64,000 bases of DNA from Halichoerus grypus. Taxonomy: Eukaryota; Chordata; Mammalia; Carnivora; Phocidae. Each line of letters opens with the position of its first letter. Position 1 is the stretch's first letter. The notes under the pieces were generated by a model. The model was not told the origin of the DNA and ran no database searches. It saw only the letters and a list, made by a program, of their open reading frames with translations. The stretch covers positions 53,349,008 to 53,413,007 of the forward strand of contig NC_135718.1 of assembly GCF_964656455.1 (NCBI RefSeq), in the 5' to 3' direction. Both the position numbers and the translations under genes were made by a program. Positions 30,760-44,641 of this stretch are shown here, piece after piece.

Positions 30760-33700
30760 GTAATCCTAGTTGCTCTTTGGTCAGATACCAGTACAATGTT
30801 CTCTCGCATTATGGAAGCATTGCTTTGTTTTGTTTCATAGTGTTTCTGTGTGAGCACTGAAATTTGAGATGTTTGGCCTCTATCTAGCTCCATTTGTGTT
30901 GATGTCTAAGGGGACTGGTGATTTTCAGTTTGATGAGGCATTCTCATTTGTACTTCCTAAATCATGTTTCATCTTTGTGCAGAGGCTTAAATGTAACAAG
31001 GGGTAATTTTAGTAAACAATGTTAACCATGAATATTCTGTGACAAAATTAAGTTCCTTTATCTGTAAAGTTGTGAAATAATATATATAAATTGTTGAAAT
31101 AAAGGAAATATATATTTTGTCCAGTGCCCCAAAATATTAACTGTTAATACTGTTAATGTTGTTATTTGTCTCTTCTTTGCACTCATATGGGCAGTTCCAA
31201 ATATACAACTGACATAACTTTATTATTACATAGGGATAATTTTAAGAAGTAAGCTAAACAGTGGGGATGGATTATGAATATTTTCAAGCCAATTAACTTG
31301 GGCTTGGGTTTAATGCATAAATAGGGCCTTTCAGGTTCTCTGCTTCCTTTTCCTTTTGGTTTATAAGTTCTTCCATCGGGGCGCCTGGGTGGCTCAGATG
31401 GTTGAGCGTCTGCCTTCGGCTCAGGTCATGATCCCAGGGTCCTGGGATCGAGTCCCGCATCGGGCTCCCTGCTCCTTGGGAGCCTGCTTCTCCCTCTGCC
31501 TCTCTCTCTCTCTCTCTGTCTCTCATGAATAAATAAATAAAATCTTAAAAAAAAAAAAAGCGTTATAAGTTCTTCCATCATGCCCTAAGCCTTGGGTTTT
31601 GTCTTCCTTCTGGTTTTCCCCATTGTTTCCCTTCAGCCTTGGGGACTTGACCTTCTTTACTTGACCCTCCTGTCTCTTCGCCTGGTGGAATGGAGTAAGT
31701 TCTCCTGCTACCATTCCTGTCTCATTCACTGAAGTAATTTGGTGTCTTAATACTAAAAACTGCTTACTTGCACACTGTAAGAGGATGTTATGTGAATTAC
31801 ATCTTTATAAAAAAATAGAAAACAATTTTTATTGTGTCTTAGCGTTTTGGGAGAAAACAGTTAAATAGTGGTATGTATATACTATCTTTCCAAGGTTCTT
31901 TTTTTTATTTTTAAGATTTTATTTATTTATTTGACAGAGACACAGCGAGAGAGGGAACACAAGCAGGGGGAGTGGGAGAGGGAGAAGCAGGCTTCCCGCT
32001 GAGCAGGGAGCCCGATGCGGGGCTCGAACCCAGGACCCTGGGATCATGACCTGAGCTGAAGGCAGACACCTAACGACTGAGCCCTAGTCATGTGTTTTTT
32101 AATTTTCTTCTAAGAGCAGGTTGGAAGGACTGTCAGAGCAGTGTTCTGCAATATAAAGTGTTGGGCTGTAAGACTGTTGTCCACAGAGCAGCAGCTGTGA
32201 GGAGGTGTTATGGTTTCTCTGCAGGCTTTGTGGAATGTGCAGAGGAGCCCTGTGATGCCTACGAGGTGGTGCAGACCCAGCAAGGTTTCCGGTGTACCGT
32301 GAAGGCCCCCAGTTTGCTCTACAAGTGAGTGAGGCCCCCCCACCCCCCAGCTTCATGGGACACACTTCCAGGAAACTCAGCAGGAAGCTGACTCTTTTCC
32401 ATACTTACTGCAGTGCTTAATTACTAATGACAAAACAATTTAGTGTTTTATGTCCTAGAATTTCTAAAGACTGATTATGGATCAATTTCACCATTCCAAA
32501 TGTATCACCAAGTCCTGTTGATTTTGCCTCTTAAATATCTGTTGAATCTACCATTGGTCTTATTCTTTACTGAAAGACCAGCACCCTGCTGCATCTTCTG
32601 TGGATTACTTCATATAGCCTCCTTACTAGGCTGTCCACATTGATTATTGTTCTCCTCCCAATCAGTTCTTCACATTGAGGGTGGGATGATCTTTCTAAAA
32701 GGCAAATGTGATTACTACCTCTGCTTAAATCTGTCAACATCCTTCCATTGAAGATGGAATTCTGTTCCATTGGAATGATGGAATCTTGAATGTGACTTAG
32801 GCAGCCCTGTATTTTTCAGTCACAACTCATACCACTCTTTTTCTGGTTTTGCACTTAAGCCTAGCTAGTTTTCTTCAGTTCCTGAAGTGTGCTTTGTTCC
32901 TTCCTGCCATAGAGCTTTGGCATATGCTGTTTCCTTTGCCTTATAATCTCTCTTCCTTACCTAGTTATATTCTTCTTCCTTAGAGAGCCTTGCTTTGACA
33001 CCATCATCCCTTCCAACCACACTGACTACCATATGTTTTCATAACATCCTCTACCTTTCCTTTGTAGAATTTTTCAGCCATGTATTTACACTTATTTGCG
33101 TACTATTGGATGTCTTCTTCACAAGATGGGAGACTTCTGGAAGGCAGGAATGTGTTCCATTAATCTCCAATGTTTGTCAAAGACTGGTATGCTTTCTTCA
33201 AGGTTGTCATTATGAATTTGCTTGGAAACTTTTTGCTCACTTCAGTCGGTGCTTGCTTGCTTGCCCACATTCTGTCTCACCACTAACATGGTTAGCTTAT
33301 CGTCTGCCTTCGGCTCAGGTCATGATCTCCAGGTCCTGGGGTCAGGCCCCAAGTCTTCCTCTCCCTCTGCCTCTCCCCCGATCATGCTCTCTTTCTGTAT
33401 CTCTCTGTCTCAAATGAATAATAAAATCTTTAAAAAAAAAAAACAAACATAGTCAGCTTATGTGATTAACTGGCTTCTTTTAGGTTTACACCTCTGAAGA
33501 TAGGCTGGTCTAGGAATTGTGTAAATTGTTTTTCTGTGTTGTACAAGGTTAATTAAGTGTTCAAGCTCCTCTATGAAAGGAGATCTGCAAATATGAAATC
33601 ATATACCTTTAAGCTCCATGAAGCAAATCATTTTATTTTCACCAATCTTGAAAATATTCTGAAACACCTATTAAGGATGAAATTCTTTTCTTGGAATGTG

Positions 33701-36700
33701 GCCAGATGGGAAACCAAATGCTAAATCTGACAGCTCATTTTCCTTTAAGGTTCCAGTGACATTTTCTTCCAAGAAACAAGATTTTAGGAAGTCATGGTTC
33801 TGTTTCCTGATGAAATCTGTGTAACCATTTTCCTTAATGTGTATATTTGCCACCACTAAGGTGTGTAAAAATTCCTTAGATGTCTGATTCCAACTTGATG
33901 ATCTTCTGAATTCTATATATTTTAAGTATTCATTGTATTCTAGATGACTTGCATGTTAGATTAGGTATTGGTTCTGTTCAATTGTAATTAATAGACAGTA
34001 TTTACTAGGAAGATTTCTTTCTTTCTTTTTTTTTTTTGAAGATTTTATTTATGTATTTGACAGAGAGAGACAGCGAGAGAGGGAACACAAGCAGGGGGAG
34101 TGGGAGAGGGAGAAGCAGGCTTCCTGCAGAGCAGGGAGCTGGATGTGGGGCTTGATCCCAGGACCCTGGGATCATGACCTGAGCCGAAGGCAGACGCTTA
34201 ACGACTGAGCCCCCCAGGTGCCCCAGGAAGATTTCTTTCTTATTAATCATTTCCGTAGGTTCATTTGGATCAAGGAAGAAATTACTTGAGCAAACTAATT
34301 TATGATAATATCCTAATGGTTGTAACACCTATCCGTGGACTAGATGTAATATATTAGTTCTCGACATCAGGTGCACATTAGAATCACCTGGGGAGCTTTT
34401 AAAACTCCCTATACTTGGGTGCACCCCAGACCAATTAAATCAGAATCTCTGGGAGCTGGACTGAGGCATCATTAGTTTTTGAAGCCCCCCAGGTGATTCA
34501 AGTGGGTAGCCAAGATTGAGAACTACTCGATCTGGTAGGAATTTCTACTTATATGTTTAATAAAGGAGTCACCTTTTCATGGTGTGTCTCTTATTATTGT
34601 AGTGAATTTTTTAGACTCCCCATGTAAACCTCTTTTGAATCTGGCTATGCTCTAAATTGGAAGGATGCCATTATGGGCTTAATGAAGATGGTATGGACTG
34701 TACTGAGCTACGTGCCAGTCACTGGAAAGCCCTTTTATATATGATCACGTTTAATCCTCACAACTTTATTATACTTAGGTATTATTCACTCCATTTTTGA
34801 AAGTGAAGAAATAGGTTTAGAGTGGTTAGATGACTTGCCCAAGACTTGAGTCTAAAACTTCTTTAACTTCAACCACTTCCTTTTTAAAATGCCTAGACTG
34901 GGGGCGCCTGGGTGGCTCAGTTGGTTGAGTGACTGCCTTCGGCTCAGGTCATGATCCTGGAGTCCCGGGATCGAGTCCCACATCGGGCTCCCTGCTCAGC
35001 AGGGAGTCTGCTTCTCCCTCTGACCCTCCCCCCTCTCATGTGCTCTCTCTCTCTCTCATTCTCTCTCTCAAATAAATAAAATCTTTAAAAAAAAAAAATG
35101 CCTAGACTGTTAATAACACATTGAGCCAGCTACTTTTGTTTGTGTGTGTTTTTAAAGATCTTATTTTTAAGTAATTTCTACACTCCAGCGTGGGGCTTGA
35201 GTTCACAACCCCCAGATCAAGAGTTGCATGCTCTACGGACTGAGCCAGCGTGGCACTCCAAGCCAGCTGCTTTTTGTAAGAGGCTTCTCTATTAGCCACA
35301 TGCTAACCAACAGTAGCCTGAGTGAAAGTAGCCCTTATTGATAAGGCCTGGAAAGACAAAAGCCTGACAAAGTGGGTGCCAACAGAGTACAACACAGAGA
35401 AAAACTACAGGGAAATTGTGGCATTTCAGTCCTCTTCTAAACATCTTGTTTTCTGTTTTTTTTTTTTTTTTTTTTTTAACCTGGCTTACTACAGTAGATC
35501 TTAATGGAAATAATTGGGCTGGTTATTCCAGGTAAAAACAAATACACAGTTTTAGACCTAGTCACCCATATTCTTGGGCACTGTAATTGAAATCATAGAA
35601 GCCGAAATACTGTTGATGATGGGGAAGTTTTTTCTCTTTATAATCCTGTCTTTGAGTCTTTAGTGCTTTCTAGACTCTGAAACTTTTCTCCTGGGATCCA
35701 GTAGTCTCATTTACTTTAACACATGTTATTACTGTGGGTTCCGGAGGATAACCTTGGATTGTCAGAATTATTTATTCCAGGAGGCCCAGGCAATTAATGT
35801 AAAGGAGTCACTAGATGGTTGAAGCAGAGTAGATGAAACGGAGTAGGGAGTGATAGGGATTGTGATAAGCTCATGTTCCATTTTTAGGGACGAGAGTAAG
35901 CTCCAGCCCATTATTGCCATGGGTTGTCAGATCTTCTAATTTTTCCAAAGAACCTGGAAATCTATATTTTTAGGTGAAATTTCCCAATTTTTAGGTGAAA
36001 TCTCCTGAACAAAACATGTATGTGCTAAATTCAGCTTGAGGGTTACTTGTTTTCTCTTTTTGCTTTTGAAGCTATTCTGGATAATCTCTCCTAAATGTTG
36101 GATTCGTCTCTTTGCTAAGCTTTTTACCCTTATTTTATTAATCAAGGATAATTCTTTTACAATGAACTCCTAATATAGTTAATTTGCTCTCTAAAGGACA
36201 ACGTTTTCCCCAAACTGTAGACCCACTGGTTGCTAGAAGTGCCTTTTGAGACAATGCCAGCTTTCTTTTCAATGAACTGCAGACCCATGTTTTGAATCTA
36301 ATATTGAAGAGCAAACAGGTGTTGGGCATGGCATGGTTATTTCTGTTTATTCATTAAATTGACTGTAGGGCGTCATTTTGCCCATGAGTGCAATGCAGCA
36401 CATTCTACAAAGCTATACAACTTGTAATTTCTCTACAAATATTAAGCCTTACTGAAGCACTTTTCTGTAAGGGAGTATCTGTGGCCACATATGATTTAAA
36501 CATGATGGAATTCTTTATTCTGGTACATTTGACTTAATGTCCTTCCATTAATTAATTTTTCTTTATATTATAGGCATATAGTTGGCAAAAGAGGGGACAC
36601 TAGGAAGAAACTAGAAGTGGAAACCAAAACATCTATTAGCATTCCTAAGCCTGGACAAGAAGGAGAAATTGGTGAGACTTGGTATATATAAGTTATATTT

Positions 36701-39700
36701 GCAATCACTTTTGCATGAGTATGGACTAGTGTGACCCAATGGAGGTATTTAGTGACTGTATTCTTTTTCTTTTTTTTTTTTTTTAGTGTCCCTGGGTAGG
36801 ATTGAATAGTGACTGTATTCTTTGTGGGGTTCTGCAGCAGTTGGCCTTTTTATGATATATCAGTATCAGTCTCCCAAATGAAGAAAGATGTAGTTATACA
36901 ACCTTATCTTGACTGAGTATCTGGGCCTTCACTTTTTTACTTCACTGTGTACTGATGTTATAAAGCTACCAGATTTTGTTGTGTATTAGGAGAATAATTT
37001 CATGCTTTACCAGCTTGAAATGGAGTTTGTGAATTGTTTCAAGTTAGAATTAGAGAAAACCAGTGAGGTCAGCAGATTTGCAATAAAGTTCAGCCCTTTC
37101 CAGAAGGGTTCTCTTGCTTTTACCTTGCTTTGTAGACTGGGAAGGATATTATAAAAGTAACAATTAAAATAACCTGAATCAAGTAACTGCTCAAGCGAGG
37201 AAAAATAGTTCAGTATAAATCAAGTCAGAAAGGATCTGTACCAAGCATCATTGTGAACCCAGGGCACAGGCTTGTGTTGTAAGATGGCTTTGAGTGAAGG
37301 GCACTGTAGGGACAAAATTTAACAACAACAACAAAAAAACTCATTCTAAAACGATAGGACTCTTTCAAAGTCAAGTAAGTGCAGCAGCCTCCAATAATAC
37401 ATTTTTTATAAACACCCATAGGTTTTATTAAGTTTTAGGGGAAAAAAATTCCTAGTGTTCTTCTCATTTTGTGCTCTGTAAGAACAGTCATCATGACAGA
37501 TACGATGCAGGTGAGTGTAGAGCAGTACTGCCCAAAAGGACTTTCTGTGATGATGGGAATGTTCTCTACCTCCACTGTCCAGTGCGGGAGTCACTAGCAC
37601 GTGTGATCATGAGTACTGGAAATGTGGCTAGTGTGACTGGGGAACTGAACTTTTAATCCCGTTTCTTTCTAATTCATTTAACTTTTCATTTAACTGGTTG
37701 CATGTGGACTCCTGTGTTGGGCAGCAAATGCTAGAGTTTTCCCCAGCCCTTTGGTAGCATCAGCAGACACTAATATGAGAACTTTAATGACATTTTTGAA
37801 GGAATTTCAATAAAATATTCAGCTCTTTAGAATTACAGATAGAAAAACCCAGGTCTTTCCTTAAGTTTTAAAGTTCAAGCTACGGGGCACTTGGGTGGCT
37901 TAGTCAGTTAAGCGTCTGCCTTTGGCTCAGGTCATGATCTCAGGGTCCTGGGATTGAGTCCCATGTCGGGCTTCCAGCTCAGTGGAGAGTCTGCTTCTCC
38001 CTCTCCCTCTGCTTCTGCTCTCTGTCTCTGTCTCTCTCTCAAATGAATAAATAAAATCTTTAAAAAAAAATAAAGTTCAAGCTACAAATATTGAATTTTA
38101 TAATTGCAGTAAAGTTTATTTCATTATCTAGTTTTTTCCTGATTATAAATTAATACATGCTTTCAAAAAAAACAAAAGCTTACAGAAATTATATGTGAAG
38201 TATAAAGGGAAGTCTTGTAATATGAACTGCAGACATGATCACTATTAACAGTTGAATATACTCCTCATTTTTTCTATCCATATAGTAACTATAATAATTT
38301 TTATTTTATTTATTTTTAATTTTTTTTTTTTAAGATTTTATTTATTTGATCGAGAGAGGGAACACAAGCAGGTGCGAGTGGGAGAGGGAGAAGCAGGCTT
38401 CCTGCGGAGCAGGGAGCCCGATGCGGGGCTTGATCCCAGGACCCTGGGATCACAACCCGAGCTGAAGGCAGACACCCAACGACTGAGCCACCCAGGCGCC
38501 CCTATAATAATTTTTATTGCAGTAAAAATGATAATATGCTATAAATGTGGAGATCTTAGCCATTTTAAGATGCCAGAGTCATTCCAAAACATATTCAGAA
38601 AAAGGTAGGTGGGTTGTAAAGATTCCATTTTGACTTAGAAAGTACAAATATTTCAGTGTGAAACCCAGTGTGTCATATCGTTAAAAGTAAGAATTCAGTG
38701 GAACTAATTTAATTGAAAAACAAGAGGATAAATGGGCCTATTGGTCTTGTAGGGAAGTAAAGTACAGCAAAATCAAATTTATTGGTTAGAGTGAATTGAG
38801 TTGTAATGTGAGACTAAGACAGGTTGTGGTATTTGCTGTCATTTATTCATTTTCTTTTGCTTCTCCCAAGTTAGAGCTACTAAAGAAGGAAATGATGTAG
38901 TAGGCTTTAATTTGTCCTCTCAACAAGGATCTGGTCATCTAGTCTGTTTTGAAGTCTCAGGTAATGGGATATTGGAAGGTGCTTTCAAAATGATATTGTT
39001 ATTATAGTTAGAGAATTGGTTTTTAAAAGTTTAATGTCAATGCCTTTAATTCTCTTTTTCCTATCTGTCCCTTGTTACAGTCCCTAGACCACTTGCCATG
39101 CAAATTCTGGTCTTCTCAGATATTAGTGTTTGTAGAATATTTCTAACCTCATTGTATTTGCTCTTTAGTCATTAATTGATTAACTTTGAATCTTTTCTGG
39201 AAATCAGGGTGAGCACCTTTCAGTGAGGGCCCTTTTCAGTTCACTGTGTTACAGAGATGAAACCACCTTCTTAATGAAAAAGAATAGATTAAGCATTTTG
39301 TACCAGACTTTTACAGAAATAAAACATAAAACATGAGTTTTTTTTTTTAAAGATTTTATTTATTTATTTAATTGGCAGAGAGAGAGAGAGAGATAACGAG
39401 AGAGGGAACACAAGCAGGGGGAGTGGGAGAGGGAGAAGCAGGCCTCCCGCCGAGCAGGGAGCCCGATGTGGGGCTCGATCCCAGGACCCTGGAATCATGA
39501 CCTGAGCCTAAGGCAGTCGCTTAACCGACTGGGCCACCCAGGTGCACCTGTATTTTTTTTTTTTTTCTAAACAGTAGGATGGGGAGACGAACAAGGCAAG
39601 TTAAACTTGAGGTTTTTTTTTTTTTTAAGATTTTATTTATTTGACAGAGAGAGACACAGCAAGAGAGGGAACACAAGCAGGGGGAGTGGGAGAGGGAGAA

Positions 39701-42700
39701 GCAGGCTTCCTGCTGAGTAGGGAGCCCAATGCGGGGCTCGATCCCAGGACCCTGGGATCACGACCTGAGCCGAAGGCAGACACTTAACGACTGAGCCACC
39801 CAGGTGCCCCAAACATGAGTTTTAAGCTTCCTTCCCATCTGCTCCTTTTCCATTTAGTTTTTCACCAAATTTTTGGTCTTTGGCAGAGATAATTTTTACT
39901 TTCCTTTAATTTTGTCCCAGTTTGCCTTCAAACCCTCCTTTATCAGCATTTCTCTAGCACAGTATTTGAGTACCTGTTATGGATACTTCCCTTCACTGAG
40001 CATTGAGTCTTTTGGATTCTCTGAGTATTCTGTCTGATAATATAAATGATGCCATTAGAGAATACCATATGTCTACTTACATTTTTCAGCTATCACTTTT
40101 ATCAATTTTTGACTTAGGCAAATGATTCTCAGGCTTTCTGTTAATCCATTCATTCAGAATCTACTTCTTTTCCTAGAAATGTCTGTCTTGTTTCCTTGTA
40201 GTAAAATGGGTGTGATACTTTCATTCTTATTGAGGAATAGAAAGGTTGTTCTTACAGAAAATTTCACGTGCTTTAATGGAGAGTATTAGGATAAATAAAT
40301 AGAATTATTTAATCTCTGTAGTTGCGTGGAAGGACATACTTTGTGGTCTTTAAAGCACAGAGCCGATTTTGCTACTATTACAGTTAATACTTCAGTATTT
40401 TATATCATATTCATAAGTCTGTCTTTCACAGTTTTAATAAATGGTCTGTTGAAATGCCAATTTTGTTCGTTGTTCATATCTTTTGCACCTTTCCTTAGTT
40501 GCTGTTTTGAACCAAGCCCTGTCAGTTCTACGACCTAGAGGTTTAATCTCTGCTTACATTGAAATTGTGTAATCCCTAAATGATTTTGTTTCTTTGCAGA
40601 CAGTGGGCTATGCTTTGTGCCGTCCCCCCTTTCATTTATACATAAAGGCATAGCCCAGATCAGAGAAGGCCAAATTAATGCCAAAACATGGACATTTGGT
40701 ATCCACCCATATAATGTATAGATAAGCATTTTACTTTAATTTTCTGTTTTCATACATATAGGATTATATATATTGTAGTAGACTCGCCTTTGGTTTTTCA
40801 CTGTAGTCAATCTCTAATGCTGCCACAGTCGTCGTCTTTTTTTGAAGAGTTTATTTATTTATTTGACAGACAGAGATAGCGAGAGCAGGAACACAAGCAG
40901 GGGGAGTGGGAGGGGTAGAAGCAGGGCTCCCGCCAAGCAGGGAGCCTGATGCGGGGCTCGATCCCAGGACTCTGGGATCATGACCTGAGCTGAAGGCAGA
41001 CGCTTAACGACTGAGCCACCCAGGCGTCCTGCCACAGTCTTCTTTTAAATTGAGGTAAGAAGAACCATGAGAGACGATGGACTCTGAAAAACAAACTGGG
41101 GGTTCTAGAGGGGAGGGGGTTGGGAGGATGGGTTAGCCTGGTGATGGGTATTGAGGAGGGCACGTTCTGCATGGAGCACTGGGTGTTATGCACAAACCAT
41201 GAATCATGGAACACTATATCTAAAACTAATGATGTAATGTATGGGGATTAACATAACAATAAAAAAATTAAAAAAAAAATAAATTGAGGTAAAATTGACA
41301 TGACAGAAAGTTCCATTTATTGCTCTTAACTTTTTATTGTTGCTTGAATTTCTATGTGATGTAGTGTTCATACTTTTTTGTGTGTAGTTAATATATACAC
41401 AACATAAAGTTTACCATTTTGACAATTTTTTCTTTATGTGAACTCTACACCTAATGTGAGGCTCAAACTCCAGATCAAGAGTGACATGCTCTACTGACTG
41501 AGCCAGCCTGGGACCTCCCATTTGGACCATTTTAAAGTGTTGAATTGAGTGGCATTTAGTACATTTACAGTGTTGTGTAATCATCACCACTATCTAGTTT
41601 CAGAACATTTTTATCCTCCCAAAAGGGAGGATACCTCATACCTATTAAGCAGTCACTTCCCAGTCCCATTCCTCCGTACCTCCAGTCCTTGCCTACCACT
41701 AATCTGCTTTCTGTCTCTCTGCATTTGCCTGTTCTGGCTACTTTCTTAAATGGAAGCATATAGTGGCATTTTCTATCTGGTGTCTTCCACTGAATGTGAT
41801 GTTTTCAAGATTCATTGATATTTTTGCATGTATCTGTACTTCATTCTCTTTTTGGGGGGGCTGAATACTATTCCATTGTATGGAGATGGGACGTTTTGTT
41901 TATCCATTTATCCGTTGGACACCTGCGTTGTTTCCACCTTTTCGTATTGCGACTAGAGCTGCTCTGAACCTTCGTATACGAGTTTTTTTTTGGACACTTG
42001 GGTTTTGTTTTTTAAAAAAATTTCTTCAGGATTTTTCTTGTATTTCATATTATTATTATTATTATTATTTTTAAAGATTGTATTTGTTTATTTGACAGAG
42101 AGACAGACACAGCGAGAGAGGAACACAAGCAGGGGGAGTGGGAGAGGGAGAAGCAGGCTCCCCGCCGAGCAGGGAGCCTGATGCGGGGCTCAATCCCAGG
42201 ACCCTGGGATCATGACCTGAGCCGAAGGCAGACGCTTAATGACTGAGCCACCCAGGCGCCCTATTTCATATTATTTTTTAAAATCTATTCTTTTTTTTTT
42301 CTTTGAAGTAAACTCTACCCCTAATGTGGGGCTCAAACTCATGACCCCCAAATCAAGAGTGTGATCTGACTGACTGAGCCACCAGGCGCCCCTTGAATAC
42401 CTGCTTTTACTTCTTTTTTTTTTTTTTTTTTTTTGACAGAGAGAGATAGAGAGAGCAGCAACACAAGCAGGGGGAGTGGGAGAGGGAGAAGCAGGCTTCC
42501 TGCTGAGCAGGGAGCCCGATGTGGGACTTGATCCCAGGACCTTGGGATCATGACCGGAGCCGAAGGCAGACGCTTAAAGACTGAGCCACCCAGGTGCCCT
42601 GCTTTTACTTATTTTGGATTTCTATCTAGGAGTGGAATTGCAGATGGTAGTTCTCGTTGTAACTTTTTACATATGGTAGTTCTCTTTGTAACTTTTTAAG

Positions 42701-44600
42701 GAACAGCCATACTTTTCCATAGCTGCTGCACCATTTTACATTCCCACCTGCAAGGTATGAGGGTTTGCTATGAAGCTATATAGCTTTTTTTAACTCATTT
42801 TTCTACTTCATGAGGTAGTCTTTCTTTTTTTTTTTAAGATTGATTGATTATTTATTTGACAGAGAGGGAGGGAGAGAGAGTGCGCACGCACAAACAGGGG
42901 GAGCAGCAGAGGGAGAGGAAGAGAGAATCTTAAGCAGGCTCCATGCCCAGCACGAGCCCGACAAGCGGGGCTCGATCTCACAATCCTGAGATCTGAGCGT
43001 AAATCTAGGGTTGGACGATTAACTGACTAAGCCACCCAGGCACCCCAAGGATATTCTGTTTTTAAACCTCATTCTGCTTAGATTGAATTCATTAGTAATT
43101 TTCTTACCCTTGGTACTGTCCCTTGTTCAGACATTATGTACTCATTCAGGACTGTTCGAGCTCTGCAGAAATGATAGTATTAAGGCCATTTACCTTACAA
43201 ACACTGGATGGTTGTGTTAAACATCCCTCCCCCCCCCTTTTTTTTTTTGCTTGCAGTAATCACTGGCCAGCATCGAAGTGGTGTAATTTCAGCTCGAACT
43301 CGGATTGATGTTCTTTTGCTCACTTTTAGAAGAAAGCAACCCTTCACTCACTTCCTTGCCTTTTTCCTCAATGAAGCTGAGGTTCAGGAGCGATTCCTGA
43401 AGTTCCAGGAGGAAGTACTGGAGAAGTGCTCCATGGTAAGCAACAAACAAAACAAAACAAAAAGTTAAAAAGTAAAGAAAAAGTACAAAAATGGTGGTTC
43501 ATAATTCAAACAGTAGAAAGATATACATTTCTTCTCCCACCAAAAAAGGTAACCATTTCTGATGCTTTCTTATGATTCTGAACTGAAAAAAGAAGTATAG
43601 ACATATTGGCACATAAGCCTCTATATATTGTTGAAATATTCTTTAAAAATTTTAAGACATAAAAGTATTATTCTAATATACATACTGTTCTGCACCTTGT
43701 GGGTGGCAATGTTAATGAAAATCCATTATCTGTAGATCTTCTGCCCTGGATGGTAATGGCTTATTTGGGATTAGTAACTAGAAGAAATTTGCACATAGAA
43801 TTGTCATTCTTATGTAACAGTGAAATGCTTGTGACCAGGATTACAGCAGATAATCTAGATTAGAAAATAAGTTTTTTTTGGTTTGTTTTTTAAAGATTTA
43901 TTTATTTGAGAGAGAGAGAGAGAGAGAGCATGAGCATGGGGGGGGCAGAGGGAGAGGGAGAAGCAGACTCTGTTGAGCAGGGAGCCCGATGTGGGGCTCG
44001 ATCCCAGGAGCCTGAGATCATATCCTAAGCTGAAGTCAGATGCCTAACCAACTGAGCCACCCAGGAACCCCTTAGAAAACAAGTTTGAAAACTCCTTTTG
44101 GATATAATTTTGGGCGATTTAAAGAAACATTGATTTAAAAAAATTTATGAACATAATATATGGTTTTTTGTTTTTTTCTTCTTTTAATATATGTGTTTTA
44201 TAGAAAGTTTAGAAAATAAAGAAAAGATGAATAAAAAGTCACCCATAATCTCACCACTGAGAGATAATATTGTGGCACATGCACAGATATTTAAAAAAAT
44301 AGAATTTGGCTTATATATGCTTTTATATCCTGCTTTCTTTGAAATTTTGCATTATTCCATGATCATTGTTTTGTCATTGAACAAAAATCTTTCCTTTTAC
44401 TTTGGAGACAGGAAGGAAGTTATAGCAGTCATGACTAAAATAACATAATCTTATTTCAATTAACAGTTCAGATAACTTGATTTTTAATGACTGCTTAGTA
44501 TTCTATTATATGGATATATAAGGATGTGGTTTGAAGTGGTAGGGTTTGGAGCCAATAGCCAAGAAAGTACTCTTTTTTTTTTTTTTAAGATTTTATTTAT

Positions 44601-44641
<41 letters not shown>

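Larger units (their letters stand above)
41293..42775 (-). mobile_element. Old L1 (ORF2 end and 3'UTR) with nested SINEs
   Basis: Antisense L1: 'TAAAGTGTTGAATTGAGTGG', 'GAATACTATTCCATTGTATG', 'TAGGAGTGGAATTGCAGATG' and 'CATTTTACATTCCCACCTGC', interrupted by SINEs at 41426, 42058, 42291 and 42414. Confidence 0.75.

Noticed and set aside
30603..30893. 96-codon minus-strand frame over ASCC1 exon 2
   Set aside because: Shadow of the real exon on the opposite strand.
34005..34328. Recurrent small frames reading like 'RLPSAQVMIPGSWD' at many positions
   Set aside because: These are translations of the CAN-SINE body, not genes.
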